From assembly GCA_000467715.1 (NCBI GenBank), contig AJFK01000502.1, positions 124,001-188,000 on the forward strand: 64,000 nucleotides of DNA, given 5' to 3'. The position numbers and the translations under genes were made by a program. Below are positions 13,804-23,055 of this stretch, one piece after another. The DNA is from Hysterium pulicare CBS 123377 (lineage: Eukaryota > Ascomycota > Dothideomycetes > Hysteriales > Hysteriaceae). Position 1 is the stretch's first letter. Each line of letters starts with the position of its first letter. The notes under the pieces are model-generated. The model saw only the letters and a list, made by a program, of their open reading frames with translations. It was not told the origin of the DNA and did no database searches.

Positions 13804-14712
13804 CTACTGTATCGTAAATCCACCATCCACAATCATGGGCGTGCCCGCCATATAACTACTCGCCTCAGAGCTCAAGAAAGAAACAACATCCCCAATCTCC
13901 TCCATCTCAGCAAATCTCCCCAAGGGCACCTTGTTCGACTCAAGCTGGGTTGCCTCAGACGACATACTGTCCCGCACCAGAGGCGTCGCAACATAGCCCG
14001 GACAGAGTGCATTAATCCGAATACCGCGAGGCCCATAGGCGATTGCATCAGCCTTCGTCAATCCCACCACCGCATGCTTGCTAGTAGCATAGGCAGTTGA
14101 GGGGACAGTTAAGGAAGAGGCTACAATGCCGTACATAGATGCAATGTTGACGATCGTCCCTCGGTACGAGCGTAACGAATCCGTCCTCTTCTCCTGCTTC
14201 AGCATCTGCCTGATCTGCGCTCTTTGACACAGCCAAACACCCTTTGTATTCACCGCAAGCACCTTCTCGAAGTCGTCCAGTGGTATGTCCTCGGTTGGTT
14301 TGAGCATACCTCCGATGCCTGCGTTGTTTACTGCGTGGTCGATTCGGCCGAATTCTTTGACGGTTTCAGCGATGGAATTGTCCACGGCGGACTCGGAGGT
14401 TACGTCTATCTCGATTTCCTTGATGGAGATATCGGGGTAGTCTTTTTTGAGTTGCGCGACGGTTTTTGTGAGGGGATTGCGGTCGACGAGGGCGAAGGAG
14501 CGGATGCCTTGGCGTGCCATTGAGTAGGCGGTATATTGACCGATACCTGCAGAAGTGATGTTCAGTAAGAAAGCAATGAGCTGAAGGCATTATGATGAAC
14601 AAAAGCTCAGATATCGAAGCACTGGGTGCTTCCGGGAAGATTAAGACGTTGATCCGAACTCACCGGATCCAGCTCCCGTTATATACGCAACGCCCTTGAG
14701 AAGAAACGCCAT
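13804..14712 (-). CDS. Short-chain dehydrogenase/reductase (SDR), classical
   Basis: Two exons, complement(13804..14546, 14664..14712), give 263 aa. A 49-bp first exon encodes MAFLLKGVAYITGAGSG. The intron (GTGAGT..CTGCAG) then completes the cofactor motif TGAGSGIGQYTAYSMA; an exon-2-only model would lack it. The rest is a standard classical SDR: NNAGIGG, the VNTKGVWLC helix, NIASMYG with the catalytic serine region, YATSKHA (YxxxK) and PGYVATPL. It should use NAD(P)(H) on an alcohol or ketone; the acidic aspartate after beta-2 (ALVDRN) hints at NAD. Substrate unknown. It is co-oriented with the secreted-protein and monooxygenase genes. Confidence 0.92.
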
Positions 14713-16268
14713 CTTGAATCCAAGATAGCTGGTTTTAGATTCCTGTAGAGTCGGAAATGTAGAGTTTCAAAGAGATCCTTGAGCGCAGGTGCAGGAGCTC
14801 AATGGCTCCAAAGTCATTTCTAACCCAGCGCCCCTCGCGAAAACTATGGATTGCGGAGAAGAGCTACGGAAGGCGTGGGTCGAGATCTGAAGCTACACCG
14901 GAAATCATGTGGCCGGCACCATCGTGCGGAATGCTCATGGCTGGAGCGGAGCGGATGTGTGGAGATGGATCGCTTGCTGAACGACTGGGCATTGGATGAC
15001 GTTTCCCGCCTCGGGTTCTTTACGAGTCAGGCGATGAACTATCATATGGATTACTGACTCCACCGTGAAAGGTTCTCCGCACCGCAGTACGGATAGGCGG
15101 AGCTTCATCAACCCGCGACATTGCATTATTATAGCATTTCTTGTACACTTTTTATAGATGCGAAGGAATGATGAGAATGGGAAGTACAATGGAATGGTGA
15201 AATACTATAGAAACCCTCTTACCGAACTCAGCTAAGTAGCTTCTCAATTCTTCTCCTTTCAACCTCCCATCTATAAGTCCTATTTGCTACCTCCCCAGTA
15301 TGCTCCCGTCTCCCAGCAATGAGACTGGATTCATTTCGTTCCATTCGAGGAATTGGGGTTGGGTAACTGTCACGTGAGAGTACTTCTTAGTAAGCAGCTG
15401 TCTGAAAATTCAACCACTTCTTCCGCAACGTCCATCGAATTGCACCCATCTTTGTCTTTATTTCTCTGACCAGCTACATTAAGCCCCGGTTTATCTTGAT
15501 GATTTCAACAACTTGTCTTCCCCGAAGAATCCAGGTAAAGTCGATAGCAACAAGTGAGGTCTTGCAAAGGAAAAAACATCATTTGCGTCCTGTAACCGAA
15601 CTGAGAAGCATTCTTGAAACTACGATAACCGTGACATGGACGGTCATGGATATAAGAGGATGGTGTCCAGTTACTTGGTAAAGAGGTAGGTTTTGCGTTC
15701 TACGAAGTTGAACTCTATCATTCATGAAATGCCGCTCGCTACATCACTATGAATTGGGGAACAGGAAGCAGCTTAGTAAATACGAAATGAATAGTTTCTA
15801 TGCTTCCTTGTCAGATCATATTTGTTTTTCAAATCCCGTCGTTTTGGAGCATTGACCGGGAGAGGCTGTATAATGCGAGTTTTGGCGGGTTGCGTCCGCA
15901 AACCTCACACCCTTGTCCAACGTTCGACATTCCATCTCCTCTTTTTTTCAACTCGATCTGTTAGTTTTTCTAAACCATGACATTATCTACTAGGTTTCCT
16001 CGTATTTGTTGTTGATTCAATAGATATACCCCGAACGCCTTCTAGTTCCGGTTTAGCCCTTCTGAACACGATTGGTGCATTTAATTGTCTCACCTTCCTG
16101 TTGAATACTAGCCATCTCTATATACCCATCCGGGTACCAGGTACCAGAAAAGATAGCAAGACCTTGTAGCGATGACAACATACAGGATGTTGAGGTACCT
16201 GAATATTTGAACCTCCACCTGCACACCCCGCAGCTTATCCTTCACCTTCCATCCTTACAATTTTCGCC
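14713..16268. other. Intergenic, divergent promoter region
   Basis: A 1.5-kb gap between the divergent SDR (-) and S28 peptidase (+) genes. It contains short pyrimidine tracts near 15930-15960 but no supported gene. Confidence 0.4.
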
Positions 16269-18316
16269 ATGGAACACAGCTTCGTTTTCATTCTCTTGCT
16301 CTTCTTGGAAGTTGTAGCTGGGCGCTTTGCTCGGCCCCCGGCATTTGAATTGAGAAGAGAGGCAAGTTTTCAATTTTAGCTTTCGCGATTTGAGATAGGC
16401 GTTTTTGCCAATTGAAACGTAGCGCTCCAAATGTTACTCTGTCTTCATAGAATAAGTCTCTGCTATTCATCATCTAATAGATCCCAGGCCGAAACATCGC
16501 GCTCGGAGAAGTTTATGAAGCGTGACACGGACCCAACGCTGCTATACCCGGAATATAACATCTCTGTGCCAGTCGACCATTTCCCGGATGATGATCAATA
16601 TGCACCCCACTCCAACGACACATTCAACCTGAGATATTGGTTCGACGCTTCGTACTATAAGGAAGGCGGCCCAGTCATCGTACTTCAATCTGGCGAAACA
16701 GATGGGACGGGCCGTCTAGTCTATCTCCAAAAAGGTATTGTCGCACAATTGATGAAAGCCACCGGCGGTGTGGGTGTCATCCTCGAGCACAGGTACTACG
16801 GTACTAGTTTCCCGGTTCCGGATCTCTCAGTTGAGAATATGCGATTCCTCACCACGGACCAAGCTTTGGCGGATGAGGCCTATTTCGTGAAGAATGTAAA
16901 GTTTCCGGGGTTGAACAAGACTCTGAATGCTCCGGATACTCCATATATTGCTTATGGTGGCTCATATGCCGGTGCTTTTGTGGTGAGTTTTATAATAACT
17001 TTTGAAACTTATTAATCTAGACATGCTGATGGATGGTCCCAGGCATTCTTGCGCGTCAAGTATCCTGATCTCTTCTGGGGTGCGATTTCCTCGTCGGGAG
17101 TTACGAAGGCCATCTATGATTATTGGGTGAGTATGCGACTGAACCTGGGGAACCTTAATTGGCTATCCACGATTCTGCATATTTTTTGCATGTTGAGAGG
17201 AAACTAATGAGACTATCAGCAATACTTCGAACCAATCCGGCAATTCGCACCTCCGGATTGCGTCAGAGCTACTCAACAAGCTACTAATGTCATCGACAAC
17301 ATTCTTTTGAAATCTAAAAATGCGGCCATTGTCCCTACTCTCAAAGCGGCATTTGGCTTGCCCAATGTGACGAATAATGCTGATTTTACCAATCTCCTGA
17401 CGGGTGGAATCTATGGTTGGCAAAGTCGCAAGTACGCACCCAAGCTTTAGATAGTTAGAAGAAGATGATTGCTAAACAAAACGCAGCTGGGATCCGGAGG
17501 TCAATAGCCCAAGTTTCTGGGAGTAAGGTTTCATTTTCATCCTTCTTCCGGACCTTAAAGCTAAGGCTTGTTAGATATTGCCAGAACATGACAGCAACGG
17601 ACATCTTATACCCAGCGACATCCTCACTCGCGCCCATTGTAAAAGACCTCCTCGCAGCGGGAGGCTACGGCGGCAACGCCGACCTACAAACCCAATTCTT
17701 AAACTACATCGGCTACGTAAATCTCACCATCGTATCCGGCTCCTGCTCAACAGGCGAAACCCAAGACCAATGCTTCACCACTCTCAATGCAACAACCTAT
17801 CAAGACACAAGCTACGCATTCGGCAACGCCCGCCGCTCCTGGGACTACCAAGTCTGCACCGAATGGGGCTTCATCCAAACCGGCGACACCCCCAAAAACA
17901 TCCTCCCGCTCATCTCCCGCACCCTCACCCTCGACTACCTAACCTTCTTCTGCCGCGCCGAATTCAACATCACCGAGCCCCCAGATCTCGACGCTGTGAA
18001 CAAATTTGGCGGTTTCGACATCAAGTACTCGCGTCTCGCGATCATTGGTGGCCAGGCGGATCCATGGAGACCTGCTACCCCGCTGGCGGATGAGGCGAGG
18101 AAGAGGGTTAGCAGTACGAATCATCCGGTGCTGGAGATCCCTGATGCGGTGCATCATTGGGATGAGAATGGGCTTTTTGCTAATGAGACGACGGCGACGT
18201 TGCCGCCGAATGCGATTGTGTATGCGCAGGAGTTTGAGAAGGATTTTGTTGTGCAGTGGTTGGCGGAGTTCAAGGAGGATAAGAAGAATAAGATGGGGGT
18301 CGGGTGGGAGAGTTAG
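16269..18316 (+). CDS. Secreted serine peptidase, family S28
   Basis: Six exons, 16269..16361, 16488..16982, 17043..17126, 17220..17431, 17487..17522 and 17575..18316, give 553 aa. Exon 1 encodes a signal peptide (MEHSFVFILLLFLEVVAG). S28 (prolyl carboxypeptidase/DPP2-like) features are HRYYGTSFP, the nucleophile region YGGSYAGA (~residue 187), WGAISSSGV, a late aspartate in GGQADPWRP (~465) and histidine in AVHHWDENG (~500). Such enzymes cut after proline, usually outside the cell or in the vacuole. Intron 1 as modelled is GC-AG (GCAAGT..CCCAG), the least certain join; the others are GT-AG and restore family sequence such as WDPEVNSPSFWEYCQNMTA. Several N-glycosylation sites are visible. Confidence 0.9.
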
Positions 18317-18998
18317 ATAGAGTAGGTAATGGTAATGGTAATGAGATCGGATTGGATAGGATGTCGATTTTGTGGTCCTCAGTATCGTTCAATTCTTCGT
18401 CCATGTCTCATCTAGACCTTCTGATGACTGACTAGCCTGATACTCGGTTCAGCGACTACACGCGAATCCAGTAGCCAACAATCCTGCAGGAAATCAAGAC
18501 TCCACTTGTAAGAAGCATACTCATCCATTCAGATGAACCAAGGGAAAAAGAGCGAATTCAAATCATCACCCATCTAGTCACCAATCTGTTGGCCAACTAC
18601 TCAAGTAGCAAGCCTACCCGACAACGGGAGCTATTATTTGTTGTGCTGCAGACGCCCCCTATTCCTAAGTAGTATGCCAGAGTCTCCAATTTCGGAAGAG
18701 CTATTCACGAATTCAGCCATATGTTGGCCTGACAGTAGATTTGCTCTTTGATTCTGAAATGCCACGAAAATAGAGGTAAAGCTTGCGGCGTCTGAGGAGT
18801 GGGTCGTCTTTTCTCAGCGCGTTTAGTAGTCCGCGGTCCGGACTGTTAAGCCTCCGCTTGGATGGATTGAGACGGCTAACTTTAGACGATTAGAAGGATG
18901 TTTAGTAACAGGCCTAATCGAGCTAATAGGCGTTGGATAGTGAATATAGTAGTGTTGGCGTACTAAAGGGGAAAGTGGGGCAATTGACCTATATTCAC
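18317..18998. other. Convergent intergenic region
   Basis: 3' ends of the S28 gene and the NB-ARC/TPR relic. Nothing recognised. Confidence 0.4.
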
Positions 18999-21165
18999 CT
19001 ATTCAAACGAACTCCTTCTCCCAAATCCAAATAATGAATGGCGAGGGAGGCCTATTCGAACACGCTGTCTTTTAATTTTCTTCGTTTCACTTGGCTCTGC
19101 AGCTTCGTTAAAGGGCTCGCCACTGCTCCAGTCATTGAGAAGCACAAGCACATCGACCGTCTGAGGATGTTCGGGTCCCCAATTTCGACTCCAGAGCTGG
19201 TAGCATTCCCCTAATAAAGACATAGCCTCCTCGTCGCAACCTTGCATCTTCCATGTTTGTGCTAAATCGCTCATGCTGGTCAGCCTGTCTGGACTTCCGT
19301 CTCCCAGTCCCCTTTGATAACTCTTGAAGACCTGCATTTCTAGCTCTTCCGCTTCATTCCACCGCCTTTGCTTCCAATATATATACGCTACGTTTCTCAT
19401 ACTCGCCACAGCAATTGAAGTATCCAACCCTAGGAATGGTTCGGTTTTATCAATGTCTAAGACTTGCTCTTCTGCCTCCTTCCACCGATCTTGATGGATA
19501 TATATTTCCACTAAGAAGTTTTTGATTATCAATATGTCACGAATGATTATGAATATGTTACGATCGCTTTGCCCAAGCAACTTTTCAGCAGCGCCTACTG
19601 CCTCTGTCGTCATCCCCTCTGCTTCAATGAATTTCCCCACTCCCACTGCATAGTATGCAGCGTTGTATAATAATACCAACCAGTGTGGTAGGTAGATTTC
19701 ATCGGCGGGCCGCTGTGCTTTTGCTGACCTAGCATGAGGAAAAAGCTCTTGACGCTTTCTCCAGTCCTCCATCCATGTGTGAGGATATGCCGCGCAGAGG
19801 TTTTTGAGATATTGCTGCTTCCATCTCTCAAGCTGACCATGCTCTTGAAGCCAGTTCCTCATGGCCAGCTGCACAAGCCCATGCATCCCAAAGGTCATTC
19901 CATCCATATCAACAGTGATGAATGAGTAGCTTCTCGAAGTGACTAGGTCCTTATCGAACTCGTTTTCGATACTGCATTCAGATCCGCTGTCCTCGTTGTC
20001 ATCTTCGCAATATCTGTCTCCTTTGTTGCCCGCACCTGTCTCATTGTCGCCATTTCCTAATGGTTGCGGATATTTGAGAAGATCCTCAGGTATCCCTTGT
20101 CGGTCGAAAAAGCTCATGAGAGAAAGCAAATCAGCTGCTGAAGGCCTGCTCTGGTAAACATAATCGAAAGATATTTGCCAGGTTATGATGATGGCATTTT
20201 TGGCCTCCTCGTCCCTACGAAGATGTCCGGCTTCGTATTTTACTAGGCGTGTTCGTCTTCTCTCGCTCTTGAGGAACTCCTTTAGGTACTCTCGCACTGA
20301 ACATCTCGGTGCTTTTCGTCGAATATACGCTGACGCTTGCACAAGAGCAAGCGGCATAAACTCAAGCGCTTCTGCTGGCTCACGGACGCCGTCCTTGTCC
20401 GTATCCTCTCCCAGCTTCTTTTCAAGAAGCGCTAGCGCATTTGAGTCGTCCATCGGCTCGATGGAAATGATGTCGTTATCCTAGACCAGCTGCCGTGCCA
20501 CACTTCTTGTGCGGCTAGTGATTAAAATCGTGCCATGTTTGCTCTCAAGCAGGTATCTTAGCAATTTATACGTCGAGCCGCTTGCCTGAACCTTTTGCTG
20601 GTTGGTAGGAGTTTTATGAAAGACAGCACCGTCGTCGAGACTGTCAAGAACTAGCATCCATTTATCATTCTTCTCGTTGCGGAGCCAATCGTGGACAATT
20701 TTGAATATATTCGCTAGTGGTTCCCTTCGACCAGGAAGCTTGATCTCCTCCGCGATATGCCGATAGCTTTGTTCAAGTCGGGTCGTATTGCTAGCATACA
20801 CCTAGAACACCCAGGTATCAGGTGACTGGTCGCTGATTAGGTAGCAGTGTTCTATGACAAGCTGCGACTTACTATATGCGAGTTAGCGAATATTGCTTGT
20901 CAGGTCTTCGTGCGTTCATTCAAAGAAATCAACCATAAATGAGAGCTATAGATATAATCACCGCTTACGCGTGGTTGAGCTTAATCAAACTCTTTTTTCT
21001 TCGTGCATACCCAACACCACCCATGCCAACGAGCGCGACCCGAGATGCAGGTTTAGAGCACTTGTTGTGAATCTGATTGAGTAACGTTTTACGATTGATA
21101 AAGTCAGGGTCGCGACGAAAGGGGACGTTCGATGATGGGCTCGGTGGGGTCTCTGGTCTCACTAC
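18999..21165 (-). pseudogene. NB-ARC/TPR (NOD-like receptor) relic, 5'-truncated
   Basis: Reading down the minus strand: the linker VPFRRDPDFINRKTLLNQIH, typical just before fungal NB-ARC domains; a P-loop (ALVGMGGVG|KSQLVIEH) split by an intron at 21010..20872; Walker B-like WMLVLDSLDDG; the sensor ILITSRTRS; MPLALVQASAYIRR; an acidic insert; and TPR-like helices (RWKEAEEQVLDI, RRWNEAEELEMQVF) ending at 18999. It carries two in-frame amber codons, one after TWVF (where the family has a tryptophan) and one after ARQLV (20481-20483). It lacks an N-terminal effector domain, because homology stops at about 21165, where a divergent hydrolase gene begins. The last 484 codons are open. It is most likely a decayed immune-type receptor gene; a shortened C-terminal protein could still be made. 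Confidence 0.82.
20917..21001. repeat. ~85-bp dispersed element, copy 1 (inside receptor intron)
   Basis: About 90% identical by eye to 26183..26267, same orientation. It sits inside the P-loop intron of the NB-ARC relic. On the minus strand the sequence GCACGAAGA occurs immediately before and just after the element, like a 9-bp target site duplication. Removing one copy plus the element leaves a normal ~46-bp intron with a GCTAAC branch site. No clear terminal inverted repeats; an internal TCAACCA/TGGTTGA pair could form a short hairpin. Confidence 0.7.
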
Positions 21166-22178
21166 TAAAGCCCAAAGATATCCTGCCTCAAGCCTGCCCA
21201 TCAGCTGGTATCCTCTCTTTTGGCTACAACGCGGATTTTGCTCCCTTCCATCCATTCTACGGGCTAAAGTTCGTCGCGGAGCAGCTCACAGTTGATGACC
21301 ATTCAACGGCACTCTTCCAGAGCATCATTGGCCTCCGCGAGAAAACGAAAACTGTATGAAATACATACGCATCCCCTTCATGCAAGAGGGCTAACGTTGA
21401 TTGTTTCTCAGTCAGAACGGCCAATTATCTTCGTGGCACATAGCTTGGTAGGCCTTGTATGCGCCAATGCTTTATCAAGGCACCATGGCACAGACATAGC
21501 TAGCACGAAGCTTGCGGAGAAGATGATCGGAATTATCTTTCTTGCGACACCGTTCGAAGGATCCTCAAAAGCTAAATGGATAAGTAGGGCGGTCAAATTT
21601 CTTGACTGGATCAGCACGACGCACAAGGAGGACGTGAAGGATCTTGGAGAGCGCTCGGCAAAGCTCATGAGCATTAATGAAGCCTTCCAGAAGTTCCTGA
21701 AAGCACGAGATCGGTCGGAAACGAGACAGTTCGTCGAAGTAGCATGTTTCTTTGAGCAGTATGCTATGTACAAGGCGGGAAAGAAGATCGGAACTATCGT
21801 GCCAAAGGAGTCAGCTTGCTTGCCGGGTATCGAGCCACAGTCGATACAGGCGGACCACGAAGCCATGTGCAAATTTGAGGATGAATATAGGGAGGGATTC
21901 AAGAACATTTCACAGAAATTGAACCAGTGGATATCGGATCTCGATAAGGGAATTGGGGGCCCGGCAGAGGAGAGCCAGGTCTGGCATACCCTTCACTTTT
22001 CCCAACTCTGGCTGACAAGGGACAGAAAAACTCCGTCCGTATGGGCGACGTCAATTTCAAAGATAAAATTGACAACAATCGAGGAGTGGTGATGGGCCAT
22101 GCCTACAGCGCAGCCACAGACGGAGTCAGAATTATTGGGACCAGTACCAGTGTACGCAGTCACTTATTCTTGCGATAG
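21132..22178 (+). CDS. SesB-like alpha/beta hydrolase with C-terminal amyloid-like motif, N-terminally truncated
   Basis: Three exons, 21132..21353, 21412..21978 and 22026..22178, give 313 aa. Hydrolase features are ILSFGYNADF, RPIIFVAHSLVGLV (nucleophile serine; most relatives have HSLGG), GIIFLATPFEGS and the end YREGFKNISQKLNQW. Relatives start with a further ~50-60 residues (HGLGGH..TW) that are absent; the first ~11 codons lie antisense to the receptor linker, so the 5' end was cut. The 47-bp third-exon intron (GTCTGG..GGACAG, weak donor) is in phase. It adds NFKDKIDNNRGVVMGHAY and DGVRIIG, which resemble the short amyloid signalling motifs found on fungal SesB/HeLo effectors and NLRs. 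The hydrolase call is strong; exon 3 and its motif are inferred. It may be non-functional. Confidence 0.72.
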
Positions 22179-23055
22179 TGACAACGTAGCTAACAGAGTA
22201 GATAGAACACATACCACGGTATTAACCCAAATGAGTTCAGGGAGATCTAGGAATAGCGAATTGCAATGAAACACCCCACAAGGGGTGCCATTATTCATGG
22301 TTTTTTGGTGCGGCTGTGCCCACCACCTGCCTTACTACCAGCCTCAGAGCTGATTCAGGCTGTGTACAAGGTTTAAAAGCAAGTTGCCACCCTTAAAGTT
22401 ATTCAAAAGTATTACATAGAATAGATGCCTTCTGGACTTGTCCAGCTAAGGGAGCTCACAGTACGACGAATAAAGGCACCCGCCGAGCCCCGTGAGAAAA
22501 CAAACTCCGAGAAGGGAAAACAAAAACCCCAGCTGAAAAAGGAGGAACTCAAACCAACAGCATAGACAAAACACAACATACAGCTGTTCGCTGTCGTGAA
22601 AGAAAGGATGTAGAACGTACGCTATAAATCGATGAGGTCAAATTCTCAGAGGAAGCTATTTAGGCAATATTCGGCCTATCAAATGCTTCATACGTCATAC
22701 TCCAAGTCCTCAAACACCAAAGTCTTCTTGGAAGCCTTAGTAACGAAAGCGCTAGTGCTCCGCTACTTACTTCATGGACCGGCAGACCGAATACGCAAAA
22801 CCAATCCCAAAAACACCAGCATATGTATATTTCCCAAGCAAGACACAGAGTTTGACCACCCCACCCGACACATGCTCGCTTATGCCGCGCCTACCTCGTA
22901 TTTCCGGGGGTATATGTATGGAGAGATGATGCCAACGAAAGAGGAAGGAGAGTGGAGTCTGAGATATACATCAAATCCATGAAAACGAGATTTAGGAAAA
23001 GGGCGGATTTGATTAGCCATAAATAAAGAAAAAGCCAACCCTAACGGATTCGCTC
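22179..23055. other. Intergenic, holds MITE copy A
   Basis: Apart from the MITE I see no gene. A 116-codon plus-strand ORF at 22632-22982 has no family resemblance and lies at the 3' flank of the FYVE-RING gene. Confidence 0.4.
22282..22482. mobile_element. MITE, copy A (~200 bp)
   Basis: Terminal inverted repeats: the left end reads GGGGTGCCATTATTCATGG and the right end CGACGAATAAAGGCACCCG. Internally it shares AAAAGCAAGTTGCCACCCTT and the ATAGAATAGATGCCTTCT region with copies at 53544 and 59788. No coding capacity. Class unassigned; no target duplication is clear. Confidence 0.75.

Noticed and set aside
10027-14712. Secondary metabolite gene cluster
   Set aside because: No polyketide, peptide or terpene synthase, transporter or local regulator in view; only two oxidoreductases.
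22632-22982. 116-codon plus-strand ORF
   Set aside because: No family features, lies downstream of the FYVE-RING gene; probably chance.
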